From contig JBAJFG010000420.1 in assembly GCA_037903475.1 (NCBI GenBank), positions 46,865 to 110,864 of the forward strand: a stretch of 64,000 nucleotides of DNA, written 5' to 3'. Below, piece after piece: positions 26,403 to 64,000 of this stretch. Below the pieces are notes generated by a model. That model was not told where the DNA came from. It saw nothing but the letters and a program-made list of their open reading frames with translations, and searched no databases. Within the stretch, counting starts at the first letter, position 1, and every line of letters starts with the position of its first letter. The stretch comes from Ancylostoma caninum (Eukaryota > Nematoda > Chromadorea > Rhabditida > Ancylostomatidae). Both the position numbers and the translations under genes were made by a program.

Positions 26403-27730
26403 TCATGACTTATAATAACGGGCTTAGTCTGTCTGTCACGTGTGTGTGTCAGTGTGTGTGAAACGAAATTCGAGGGCGTGGCCTAGAGCGAAGAAAATGT
26501 TCTACACCGGATCCACTGTTGCTGTAGGAGTGCGCCGGCGTCCATAAGTGGGGAAACGCCTAGAGTTGGGTCCAACGGTGGGATAAAGGTGCGCCGGCGT
26601 CCAAAAGTGGGGAAACGCCTAGAGTCGGGTCCAACAGTGTGATAAGGGTGCGCCTTCGTCCGAAAGTGGGGAATCGCCTGGAGTTGGGTCTAACGGTGTG
26701 ATAAGGTTGCGCCGCCATCCAAAAATGAGGAAACGCCTGGAGTCGGGTACAACGGTGTGATAACGGTGCGGCGGCGTCCGAAAGTGGGGAAATGCCTGGA
26801 ATCGGGTCCAACGGTGTGATAAGGGTGCGCCGGCGTCCGAAAGTGGGGAAACGCCTGGAGTCGGGTCCAACGGTGTGATAAGGTTGCGCCGCCGTCCAAA
26901 AGTGAGGAAACGCATGGAGTCGGGTACAACGGTGTGATAACGGTGCGCCGCCGTCCAAAAGTGAGGAAACGCATGGAGTCGGGTACAACGGTGTGATAAC
27001 GGTGCGGCGGCGTCCGAAAGTGGGGAAATGCCTGGAATCGGGTCCAACGGTGTGATAAGGGTGCGCTGGCGTCCGAAAGTGGGGAAACGCCTGGAGTCGG
27101 GTCCAACGGTGTGATAAGGGTGCGCCGCCGTCCAAAAGTGAGGAAACGCCTGGAATCGGGTCCAGCGGTGTGATAAGGGTGCGCCGACGTCCAAAAGTGG
27201 GGAAACGCCTGGAGTCGGGTCCAACGGTGTGATAAGGGTGCGCCGGCTTCCATAAGTAATAGGAATTCGCTAGGCGGCAATTGCAATTCCTGCATGAGGG
27301 GTACGCTTATCCTGTTTCGACGGACGCTCCTACCTAAGTCACCTAGATGTACATTGTTTCCTTTCGTATCCGTGTTCTCTTCCCATTCCGTTTGTGAATG
27401 AACCACTCCTTCCTTTCCGTTCATATACACCGGTGGACACTTACCACTTGAATTACCACAACAACCAGTTGAGCCTAAATCATTTCAAGATAACATTTGC
27501 ACTGAATTGGTTATACTCAGTTCTTCAAGGCCACTAACTTCGCTCATATGGAAGAGCATAACTTCGTTCATATGGGGGAAAGCTACCACCTACGGGATCA
27601 AGGGTTTCTCAGGAGAGCGATAGAACTGCGTGGAAGGATGCAGATTCAATCAACCCATTTATACTTTTGTGTTTGCTTTCAACGTGCAGTATGCGAGCGA
27701 AGTCCGGCGTTAGCCGGACGGCCAGACTGG
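26403..27730 (+). mobile_element. Non-autonomous Helitron, copy 1
   Basis: The 5' end is TCATGACTTATAATAACGGG preceded by A. The 3' end is a perfect 7-bp-stem hairpin (GTCCGGCGTTAGCCGGAC) followed by GGCCAGACTGG and then T. This fits Helitron rules: TC start, terminal hairpin, CTRR end, insertion between A and T, no target duplication. A TG-rich tract and an AACGAAATTCGAGGGCGTGG block follow the 5' end. A 59-bp minisatellite fills the centre. No Rep/helicase sequence is present, so it depends on an autonomous partner elsewhere. Confidence 0.85.
26521..27258. repeat. 59-bp minisatellite inside Helitron copy 1
   Basis: About 12 units, core GGTGTGATAAGGGTGCGCCG followed by TCCAAAAGTGGGGAAACGCC. 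Since 59 is not a multiple of three, successive units are read in rotating frames. With no stops on the minus strand, this produces three overlapping frames of 190-246 codons that are not genes. Confidence 0.95.
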
Positions 27731-30700
27731 TTTTAGAAAATAAAGCAGTACATGAGTTTTCATAGTGAATGTCTGTGGCGCCAATGTTGACCAAATTTCA
27801 TATGTCAACTTCCCTATTCTCTTTACGTCTTCGATCTTCTCCACTGTCAACTCAGAGCTCCAGGAAAGAATTCGGAGGCCTACCCAGTACCCAAGTAAGC
27901 CTACTGCCGCAGGTGCAGATGAAATCAGTCCGGATGCAGTCAACAATGGGAAAACAACAAAAGCTAGCTGGATTATATATTTTTATATCGACAAAAAGGT
28001 AATCACCTGAGCATTCATGGCATCCCTTTGACAACCTACCTGCCTCATCGACCTCGGCAGCTGTGCACGTTGGGAGGTCATCCAGAGAACGAATCAATGA
28101 ATTGGAATAAGAGTGTGAAGACATATTCTCCAAACACATTTTTATATCTGGGAGATGAACGCTACCAATTTTCAATTCTAAAAACTTGCCACTCGACCCG
28201 AATAAATCTAAAGGAGAACGATCTACTGATTGGCGGTTTTATTCTATTGATAGTGGCTTTATTCTATTGATGTACAGATGTCTATTCCGAAGTCGATCCT
28301 TCGTGATTCCTTCTGAACCGTGTAATGCGTCACAGTTGAATTTAGTAGGTGATATAATCTTCATCGCTTTGGTCACTCCTAAACAACTGTTTTTGTTGAA
28401 ATTGTCTGAGCATTTTTCACCAAATGCTCACTTGGCACTCCATATCGCCCATATGAACCGTCTGATATGAAAGAGTGCTGATTTCTTGAAATCTGAGCTT
28501 CCTCGTCTCCCAACCATATTCGTTGCGAACGAGAAGGAATACCTTTGAGATAGCATTTCGTGCAACCATAGTCAGAATTCCACCTCGGCATTCCGAGCAT
28601 TGTTTGTTGAGCCTTCAATCACACATAATGTACTCGGTACAACCGTGAAGCTGATTTCATTATGCAACCCCCATATCTGCCACGCCGTGGTAATGCTTCA
28701 ACTCAACAGTCCACGTGTCAAGATTCAGCTTAAAGCGTAGAGGTATACTTCGTATTTGCAGCAGCTCGGACTCCAATCCAAGGCACTAGTTATAGGGGTG
28801 AGAATGTATTGGAATTGTTTGAAGTCACCTGCTAAACAAATAGTCCATCAGTTGATCTGTCGGCTTATTTCTTGTGAACAAAATTCCAGAAAGCACAGAA
28901 TTTCGATAGTCGTTGGACACGTTAGGATCGAGATTATCCAATCGGAGATAGAGTGGCCAAAACTGCCGACTGAAAAGTTGCCAAAGTCGCTAGAATCCCA
29001 TTGGTATTCACTCACTTTGAGAGCCGTTTAGGAACGAAACCATCCAAGGAAACGGTCAAAAGAACGACCAAATGCCTAGGTTGAAATTCTTCTGCAGTCT
29101 CGATACTTGCATAATAATCGCGGCAATATCGAAGATCAGAGCGGTCATTACCAAAACAAGTTCCCTAAGAGCCACATTTTCCCTTAATTTTGTCCACTTG
29201 ATTCTCTACTATCGCTACCTCGCTGTTGTGGAGTTGCTCATGGAATTGAACAATCTCGGCCAAGTTTCCGCATATGATGTCTTCCACTTGGGGACGGACA
29301 TTCATTACTTGGACTTCAACTCTATCCAGACGCTTCGTTCGCTTTATCCTCCTCCTGAGTTTCCCAATGATTATTTTCGCAATAATTTCACAGTCTCATA
29401 CAAACCGTTGCAGTGGGCAACCTGCTCGTCGGCATTTTTCTAGAGGGCCATCTAATTTCTGCTTACACATTTCACAAAAATAGTGTTTTGTTATTTCGAA
29501 CGATTCCAGCAGATGTTGATGCAGAGACTTTATGTCACGATGGTACTGAAATTTCATCCGTTAATATTCCCAACGACAATCACATTGATGCTGCTCTCAC
29601 CGTGACTGGGGGAGGAATCCCATATAGGACGGTCATCAGTTCCTCCATCATGTTGATTTCTTCTGAGGATATGCCAAAAAGGTGGATATATGATGCGTAG
29701 TATAGAATCTTGTCATCTCTACCTTAAAAATGTTGTGTTCACTTGATCTAAGCAGGTAACGGAGTTGAACCCACTCGTATTTGATGATGAGGTTATTTCA
29801 TCTATGTGGTCACTGTCTATCTGAGAACTGTTGTCGAAAATATCACTAGTTATTCTTTTTTCCAAAACTAGATTACCTATACAGTGTAATGAGGTTAAAG
29901 AAACCATACAAGATAACGAAAAAAAAGAAAACAGGCGATCAGGTGTAGGCATCGAAATTCAAAAAAAAAAGCCAAGTTCCTTCGATGTGGTGCAAGCAAC
30001 GAGAATTGCTTCGTCTCTCTTTTGTCTCAGCGAGGCCAGACGGTAACAAGGAAAAAATCTTACGCGCATTGTTCTGTGGCTTTGAGATTTTTTGCTCAGA
30101 AAGGAAGATGACATCGAGTTTTTGATGACCAAGTAATGACATAGACTTTGTCCAGCTGTAAGTTTTCGAAAGATTAGCTGTGGTATAGAACATCCAGTAT
30201 CTAATGCAGAATGAAGACGTTAGAGCACGTGGAATGAAGATCATTTCAATTGCACCCTTCCATTTAAATTGTGACCATACAGCCAATTTTGATGATGTTC
30301 TCACGATTTTGAAGAATGAGCTCATTATCTGTTTTTAAAGACAAAATAGTTGTTTTTCTCATATATATTACAGACTCACGCTGTACTTGGGAATTCTTTC
30401 TAGTTATCACCACTACTTTTTCGTTGGATGGCTTCGATAGCAGTGTCAGTTTCTGCAGATGTTCCTTCGCCAAGCGTCTTTGAAGCAGACGCTTCTTCAT
30501 CAATACTAAAAAAGGAGGACTATTACAAGCATTCATGACTACTACATTTATTTCCGGAATCACCTCCGTAACCGCGAACTCCGTCTCTGTTGATATCACT
30601 ATCACAACAAACAAATATTTGTTTATATGCATTAACATCACTACCTAGTGGTAAATTCGAGAGGTACAGAAGGGTCTTTGCCAAAAAAGTGTGAACTTGG

Positions 30701-32070
30701 CGAATACAAGTTAAGCTATAGCACACTGTTTCCTCTTGTCAGTTCCCAGCAGGGAAAAAGGTGAAAAGCCTACGTAGATCGAGGAAGAAAGCGACTGTCT
30801 CTGGGGAATTATACTGCAAAATGGCACCTATCGCTCCGGTGCTCGCTATTTAATTGCACTGATCAAGAAAGCGATGTATTTCAAATCATCGCTTTTACGT
30901 TAAGTTACGCGACACACCAATTGGAATGGCTCTACGTCGCCTTCGCGAGAGACTATGACAGTCTTATCGGTCATGGTCGAAGTGTAGACGCCGATGTTGG
31001 CTATGCGTTATACAGTGTGTTTCACCAGGGGTGCTTGTTGTCAAGAAGGCAAAAAGGAAAAGAACGTGAGAAAGTGCGCATCAGTCAGAGAGGAGGGAAA
31101 GAAAAACAGGTTATCTGCACGGATACTCAGCTATCGTCGCGTTTGGCTATATGTACTACATGTAGCATCACCAATATTGCTAACCGATCTTCTGTGATGT
31201 TGACGGACGCAACGTACAAACTATGTTAGGGATTTATCGTGGATTGTATGTAATACTAGACGGTGTACCCGGCTTCGCTCGGGCGTTCAATTTCTCCCGG
31301 CCTTTTAAAGCTGATCCCAACACTTGTTTTCGTTATCAGCTTAAGTGACCTTTCTTCATCCCGTCTCCTCCCTCAAAAAATGGTTAAAGTTGCTTGCCTG
31401 GTGGATAAATTCTTCTAAAATGCTTGCCTCATCCACTTTCAGCGTTTCGAAAAACCCCAGAAGGCACGTTTTCACCGACCCGTGTGCAAGAATGCCGAAA
31501 AATCGATAAAACAGATAAATCGATATTTCGGTCAAAACGGTTGTCATATCCGTGTCCAGTGCACTGAGATACCCCAGTAGACATGTTTTTGCCAGCCCGT
31601 GGACAAGAATAGCGAAAAATCAATGAAGTCGATAAATCGATAATGTCATGCAAAATGGTTGCCATATTCGTGTTCAGCGCATTGAGATACCCCAGTATCT
31701 AATTTTGCTTTTAAAGTAGGGTTTTTGAGGGTGTTTTCTGACATCAAGCACATCACTGGAATCAACGCCTCGAGCTGCGCTTGAATCTGTGGAAATCTCG
31801 ATACCCAACATGAGGTGAGACACTGCCTTTAATGAAGTATGCCTTAGCACGCAATCCAGTCGCCACGACTGTACTCCTCGTGCAAAACCTAGTCGCTGCG
31901 ATCAAATCGCGTCGCTCGAAGTATACCAAGGGCTTTAGAGTGTGCACTCGAAAGTATAAATGAGCTCTGTACCCCATTATCAGGATGTAAACAGTGATGC
32001 TAGATTATTGGCAGAAAACAACAATTATGCTAAAACTGGGCTGTGGTGGCAGTGAGGTTCATTTCTCAGC
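27731..32070. other. Repeat-rich interval without a supported gene
   Basis: Two small exon-like regions are noted. The frames at 29072-29443 and 29413-29700 (+) have no recognisable domain. The minus strand at 28379-28618 reads RWNSDYGCTKCYLKG, similar in pattern to the Cys-rich segment of some DDE transposases, and is probably a transposon relic. 31441-31700 holds two imperfect tandem units (about 118 bp) of the dispersed family with GAGATACCCCAGTA and CGATAAATCGATA. The sequence at 31262-31288 (GTACCCGGCTTCGCTCGGGC) is hairpin-like. Confidence 0.4.
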
Positions 32071-32076
32071 TTTTAG
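32071..32076 (+). promoter_or_regulatory. Possible spliced-leader acceptor for the Lys-rich gene
   Basis: TTTTAG ends 15 nt upstream of the proposed ATG at 32092 and follows a pyrimidine-rich stretch (TTCATTTCTCAGCTTTTAG). This is the usual position and sequence for a nematode trans-splice acceptor. A cis acceptor of an upstream exon is equally possible. Confidence 0.4.
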
Positions 32077-32091
32077 TGCCTTGGGAGTGCT

Positions 32092-59076
<26,985 letters not shown>

Positions 59077-59821
59077 AGTAGAGATTTTCAAAGCACTTCG
59101 AAATGTTCATCAAAAGAACAGAATTTTCTACCCCACCATTTTCCGATCCTCGCAAACTAAGCTGACATTTATGAAATGTTGACCCCGGCCATGGTTGGTG
59201 TGATTGGTTATCCCAAAGGCGGTGTAATGTTAGGAGACGTGGAAGATTGTTGCCCAACCTGGTTTCTTGTGGTTATGCAACCACGAATCCTAGCCAGTGA
59301 ATAGCCAGCTACATCCAGCTTCATTGAATTCGGACCAACTCGCACGCACCTAGCATCAGTTCGGGCAACAAAGTGCATCGGCTGTTCGACAAGTCTGGAA
59401 AGCAAGCGGAACAGTGAACGGTGACAGATGAAATGTGTGGATGCGCAGCCAATCAGAGTGCCATGTCGCGAAGGTGGTGCAATGCGTGCAAGTCCACCTC
59501 GTTGAAGTCTCCCATAGCTACTAGTCCTTTCATTATGCGGTTGTTGCACTTTTAATGAATTTTTCATTTCAGAGACGCCAGCAAAACCCGGCAAATGATC
59601 ACATAGCAGTCATCTTATTGTGTATATGCTCCTTTGCTTGCACTGAAACACATAAATAAAGGTCGTTTTGAGCTCGTTTGTACATTACGTGGGAAAGAAT
59701 ACTAGTGAAAGCGCTTCAGTGGAGTATGATCCGTGAACTTAAGAAAACTATCTGTATTGCAGAACACATTACAGTCTCGGCAACTTTGTAAAAGAAGAGT
59801 TGTTTGAAAGTTTATTTAAAA
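59077..59821. other. Downstream flank of the Lys-rich gene
   Basis: Noncoding. An AATAAA at 59655-59660 is the first good polyadenylation signal after the TAG at 59074-59076, which would imply a 3'UTR of about 580 nt. Confidence 0.4.
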
Positions 59822-59948
59822 CCAGCCTGGCAGTCCGGGTAACGCCGGACTTCTAGACTTCTATTAATACTCGCTTCGCTCGCATTCTTCACAGTTCTAG
59901 GGGGCATGAATAATTGGGTCTGACTGATTCAGTGCATTCGATCCCTTA

Positions 59949-60083
59949 AGCTTTATTTATAGTGCGTCGGAGTCCGATTCGGTCGGATAAGGAATGATAC
60001 GTATTGATCGTCGGATAACGATGATCGATATGTATCTTCAGTTATCCGACCGGATCGGACTCCGATGCACTATAAATGAAGCT
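59949..60083. mobile_element. 135-bp palindromic MITE inside Helitron copy 5
   Basis: Arms TTTATAGTGCGTCGGAGTCC and GGACTCCGATGCACTATAAA are inverted copies that continue to GGTCGGATAA, with a short spacer containing GATCGTCGGATAACGATGAT. No coding capacity. Confidence 0.85.
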
Positions 60084-60514
60084 TTAAAATGATTTATGTT
60101 TAGCTGGAAGTTTTGCTAGTTTAGATGATAAGAGTCTACCGGTGTACTATCTCAGACAATTGTGCCGTCGAACAGCAGGTCGAACCCCCATCGCCCCGCC
60201 CACTTTTTGAGTTGGGGGAGAGTGTCTCGACGTTCTGCTATAGCAGAGCGTGCTGCTCATACCCCCCGACGTGCTGCTCATACCCCCCGACGTGCTGCCC
60301 AGGTACAACTGGGGTGGACCCCTTTTCTACCTGCAGTCGACCCCCACGAATGTCTGAGATATATGTAAACAGAACGAAGGGTGTGATCGATTCAGACAAA
60401 AACGAAATGGAATGTATTCGAAGAATATGGGGAAAACAATTTGCTTTCAGGTGATAGGTCTACCTAAGAGGGAAGGACGGAGTTGTTCCCGCAAAAACAT
60501 CACGCATCCAGAAA

Positions 60515-60755
60515 CGGGCACACGCCGGCGCATCCTTATCGCAACAGTGGACCCGTCTCCCCATTTTTGGGCGCCGGCGCACCCTTACCACAGCGTGAAC
60601 CCGTCTCCCCCACTTCCGAGCGCCGGCGCACCCTTGTCACAGCGGTGAACCTGTGTCGGGGTGTTTCCCCGTTTCCCCGCGCCAGCGCACCCTTATCATA
60701 GCGGTGAACCCGTATCTCTGACTTTCAGGCTCCGACGCACCCTTGAAACCACGTC
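60515..60755. repeat. Degenerate 50-bp minisatellite inside Helitron copy 5
   Basis: About 4-5 units in the orientation GCGCCGGCGCACCCTTATCA, with AGCGGTGAACCCGT between them. Same monomer family as the arrays at 35965 and 47970, but shorter and more diverged. Confidence 0.85.
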
Positions 60756-60916
60756 GCTCTGCACTCCCCTATCCGTTATAGCTTCTCTTCATTCTTTGAA
60801 CCTCACCATACCCGTCACTATCATCTTGTTGACCTTGCAATCACCATCACTTACCAATCACGGAATTTCGTTTCAACCACAGACAGACGAAGTAAGCCCG
60901 TAATTATGAGCCATGA

Positions 60917-63190
60917 TATCACTAGAAAAAATTGAGCTGAAGGAGGAGCAGGTAACTCACTTGGAATGCTATAATGGTTCTTGTGACGTTATGGTCACCT
61001 TCGATAGCAGGAAAGAGGGAAGCTAGAGTGTTTGACGTCAACCCTGTGCCCGTAGTAATCCCCCCCTCAGCCCAGCCGAACTCGGTTGGCTGGCATCCCA
61101 ACCGAGCTGGGATCAGGGCGGACCCAGCCGAGCGGCAGCCGATAGCATCGATTGCACAGGCAGCTGGGCTGCATTGTAGATCACTGCCCCTGCAATCGTT
61201 CGATGCTGCACATTGCTGGGAGAGAACGAGGCGCCTTGTGATGTCGGATGCATGGCCGAGTGGTAGTGTTATAGCATAGTGGGTCGGGTGTAGTGGGTTC
61301 GAATCCTCGCACACTTCCAAGTTTTGCAAACTTGCGGGTGACCTATGCTGGGTGGGATGCGGCCTTTACTTGTGACTGTCAACTGCTGGGAGATATATCC
61401 TAGTTGATCACTAGCTATCAGCAAGGAGGCTGCGTGTGCCTCATAATGAGCGGACAACTCGTCCGTCAGAACTTGAATGCAGATATGATTCACACGGGTT
61501 GTTGACCTGCGTAGCCTCCTACTGGTGCTTCTCAGCCAAAGAAGGGTAGAGCGATTCTTTCAAACATAAATATCACCATGAAATCACCCTCATGGTTAGC
61601 TTGCTGGTATTTTTTGTTCCTTATCATCCCTAAGGAAGGATTAATGCTTACAGAAGTTAGCGTATTAGTTACTTTTTTCGTTTTGTATAGTGCAAACTCC
61701 TGTAGTAGTAGTTGTGGTTGAGCGCTCGTCCAGAAGGTATACTCTAACATCTGAATTCCTCCCACAATTTATCCCAAGTAAATTTCACATTTACTCCATC
61801 ACTTTGCAAAAGCCAATGACCTAAAGAAGAAAATAAAAATTTATTTCATAATAGCGCAACGTCAAACGGACGCCTTGGCACAAAACAGACAACAATCACG
61901 CATCAAATCAACAATGAAAAAAAAACAATAACTCTCAGCTATTTCTGAATATTCTCATGAACCTCGACATTTATCACAAAATGAGCTTAAATAATAATAA
62001 TTTTAAATTACCACGCAAGTCAAAAACAATAAAGCGGCAGAAGCGTCAGAGGATTTTAACTAATTAATTGCAACATAAAGACTCATAAACGAACTTGGAG
62101 AAATTTACAAACAAACAGGATGAGCTCGTGTGATAGCGAAAACCAACTCAGTTAATGCTGCCCGAGTGGCTGTTAGACGAGTGATGTCGGATTTTCGACG
62201 ACACACGGGAGATCGGATTCGATCCATGCGAGGCCATCACTGGCTGCAGCAAACTGACCCACTGATTGCATTCTTCACGTGTTAGCGCCATAAGCAGCCA
62301 TTCCCGAACAACAGTATCTGCAAGCCAAGGGAGACTCTTTAGAAAATTGAGAAAATAATCCTGAGATAAGTGTGGTAATCGCTAACACAAAAATTCACTA
62401 CGAAAAACTGTCACTTTTTCATTTCTCATTTTTATGAATGGGGATAAGGGAAACGAAAGCCAGATGAAAGAGCTGCTGGCACGTAATCTTCAGAAATTAA
62501 AGTATGGGAGCGCTTTTAAAAAGAAAAAAAACACGAAGAGCTCTTGCTTTTCAGCAAAAGGTGTAAATACAACGGAACATTGTAATGAAAACTACCCGAA
62601 AACTCTATATTTGTACCATTTTGAGCAGAAACCGTAAAAAGTCAGCGAATATTAGCAGGATTTTGGTAACATCGTCCGTCTAATAATCTAATTTAATCTT
62701 GACTTGCTTTCAACACGATTTATCCCATTAAAAAGGAATTCCTCTAACGATTATATGACAATCACTATGATTGAGTATAAAAATCAAAGCCAAAATGAAT
62801 GAAAGATGAAGTAATCAAGTAATCCTTGAAATTGAGATCGAAATATTTCAACTTACATTTACAAGCAGTCAATTGTGGAGAGTTTATGTGATCTGTACAA
62901 CGGAAGTGATGTGATTTGTACAACGGAAGAAAAAAAAACTCACTCTTGCACTCATAAGCGGGCGCTGGTCGTAACACGCCTGACAAATCTTGTGGCAAAT
63001 GTCACAGTACGTGCTTACATGGAACGTCTGCTCTTGGAAGTCGTGGTTCTTCCAAGTTGCCTGCGAAAAGAAAAGAAACATCGGGAGCTGCTAGCTCACT
63101 ATTGCAGAAGAGTGGGCACTATTCCACTTGTTCTGCCCCAAAGTCTCAAAATCAAAAATTCCTCTGAAACTTCGTCCAGGAGGGTTATTT
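60917..63190. other. Gene-poor stretch with tRNA-like segments
   Basis: 61250-61318 contains TGGCCGAGTGG and GGGTTCGAATCCTCG, and 62157-62240 contains TGCCCGAGTGGCTGTTAGAC and GGATTCGATCC. Both have credible A and B boxes but no clean cloverleaf that I can fold by eye. The remainder is AT-rich with no supported ORF. Confidence 0.35.
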
Positions 63191-63191
63191 G

Positions 63192-63788
63192 GGTACTATT
63201 GTACTTCAGCGGCCCCACTATCGACCCCAAACTCAAAATCATGGATTTCTCTGAAAACTTGCATACAGGGGTAATTCGATGCGCTGATCACGAATATCAT
63301 ATTCACTTTCCATGATAGTATCGATTTTATTGATTTTATCGTTTTTTCCCCAGGTATGGACCTCCTCACGGATCTCTCTGAAAATTTGCCTACTGGGGTT
63401 TCTGAAGGTGCGGGTTGCAAATATGATGAAGATTTCGCAAGAAAAGGTCGGCTTTGTGGGGAAAACTCCAGTAAAACCGGCAACTACACCGCCCAACAGA
63501 TAAAAGTCTGGAGAAAATCAATGAAATCGAGAATATGATGCAAAACAGCTATTATATTCGTGATCAGCAACTTCAAAAACCTCTAAATGCACTTTTTTTT
63601 CAGAGAGATTTGAGATATGGGTAGAACTTGGAAAAAATCGATAAAATCAATAAAATCGATGCTGTCATGCGAAATGAATATGATATTTGTGATCAGCACC
63701 TCGAATTACCCCTGTGTGCAAGTTTTCAGAGGAATCCATGGTTTTGAGTTTCAGGTCGATAGTGGGGCCGCTGAAGTACAATAGTACC
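63192..63788. repeat. Large inverted repeat, 150-bp arms
   Basis: 63192-63341 and 63639-63788 are inverted copies at roughly 90% identity (outer end GGTACTATTGTACTTCAGCG, inner end CGATTTTATTGATTTTATCG) around a 297-bp spacer. The spacer and the following sequence to 64000 contain further partial copies of the same dispersed family. Confidence 0.88.
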
Positions 63789-64000
63789 GTTATTTGACAT
63801 GCTGATCACGAAAATCACACTCGTTTTATGCCGAAACCTCATCTGGGTAAGGTTACGGTAGAGTTGGGGCAAGTGCCGTCCACAGAAAGACCTCAAAATT
63901 GTGTTACACTTGCAAAATCAATGTGATATTCGTAATCAGCATATCAAATAAGCCCCGTAGACAAAAATTCAAGTGGTTCCACGAGATACCCTACTTACCC

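Larger units (their letters stand above)
59822..60916 (-). mobile_element. Non-autonomous Helitron, copy 5
   Basis: On the minus strand it starts TCATGGCTCATAATTACGGG (at 60916) after A and ends with the hairpin GTCCGGCGTTACCCGGAC and CTGG (at 59822) before T. It is the most diverged of the five. It holds a short 50-bp-type array and a 135-bp palindromic MITE. Confidence 0.85.

Noticed and set aside
26560..27430. Three overlapping minus-strand frames of 191-246 codons
   Set aside because: They are translations of a 59-bp minisatellite whose length rotates the frame; the peptides are three-phase repeats with no ordered domain.
29072..29700. Two plus-strand frames of 123 and 95 codons as a receptor-like gene
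   Set aside because: Mildly hydrophobic but no family motif, and no phase-consistent exon partners were found.
30264..30641. 125-codon minus-strand frame
   Set aside because: No motif, no good splice or start context, and the opposite strand is equally open.

Overview
The window looks like nuclear DNA of a nematode, probably clade V/strongylid (hookworm-like). Host exons are small and have nematode-style acceptors (TTTCAG, TTTTAG). One host gene is an otopetrin-like channel with the multi-exon organisation seen in nematodes. The interspersed repeats are BEL/Pao, RTE, CR1/jockey-type LINEs, Helitrons and palindromic MITEs. There is no prokaryotic-type operon, and most of the sequence is repeat-derived.

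Layout: 1-1093 is the 3' half of a LINE reverse transcriptase on the minus strand, and 2920-3243 is a second LINE relic. 3250-15130 is gene-poor and holds an old minisatellite (6480-7105). 15132-22964 (+) is a nearly complete otopetrin-like proton channel gene. I assembled 13 exons whose phases all agree (1608 nt, 12 predicted membrane segments, stop present, N-terminal exon(s) not found). Its sixth intron contains an internally deleted RTE retrotransposon (16547-19104) flanked by a perfect 17-bp target-site duplication. 22965-32070 is repeat-rich and includes a Helitron (26403-27730).

A second host gene is proposed at 32092-59076 (+): seven exons with matching phases, encoding a 254-residue Lys/Asp/Glu-rich protein. 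If correct, its third intron is 25.5 kb long. Nearly all of that intron is a BEL/Pao LTR retrotransposon (35321-56432, minus strand) and the elements that later landed in it. The two LTRs (451 bp once the insertion is removed) differ at only about 6 positions. Internally the element has gag, zinc knuckles, protease, RT/RNase H, integrase and, unusually, a further 562-codon ORF downstream of pol with its own zinc-finger cluster. It is no longer intact: two in-frame stops in gag, several frameshifts, an Asp-to-Gly change in the RT active site, and at least four later insertions.

The insertions form a readable stratigraphy. A non-autonomous Helitron sits in the 3' LTR, and a second, oppositely oriented Helitron sits inside it. 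A TIR element with 3-bp CWG duplications sits in integrase and has received another copy of itself. A third Helitron splits a catalytic integrase codon. A TA-duplicating TIR element splits integrase again. Several short palindromic MITEs lie inside these. Five Helitrons of one family occur in the window (three +, two -). All share a TC start, a terminal hairpin and a CTGG end, and each carries a central 59-bp or 50-bp minisatellite. Comparing the two BEL LTRs supplies a base-perfect empty site (A|T) for one of them.

59077-64000 holds another Helitron, tRNA-like sequences and a large inverted repeat; no further gene could be supported there.
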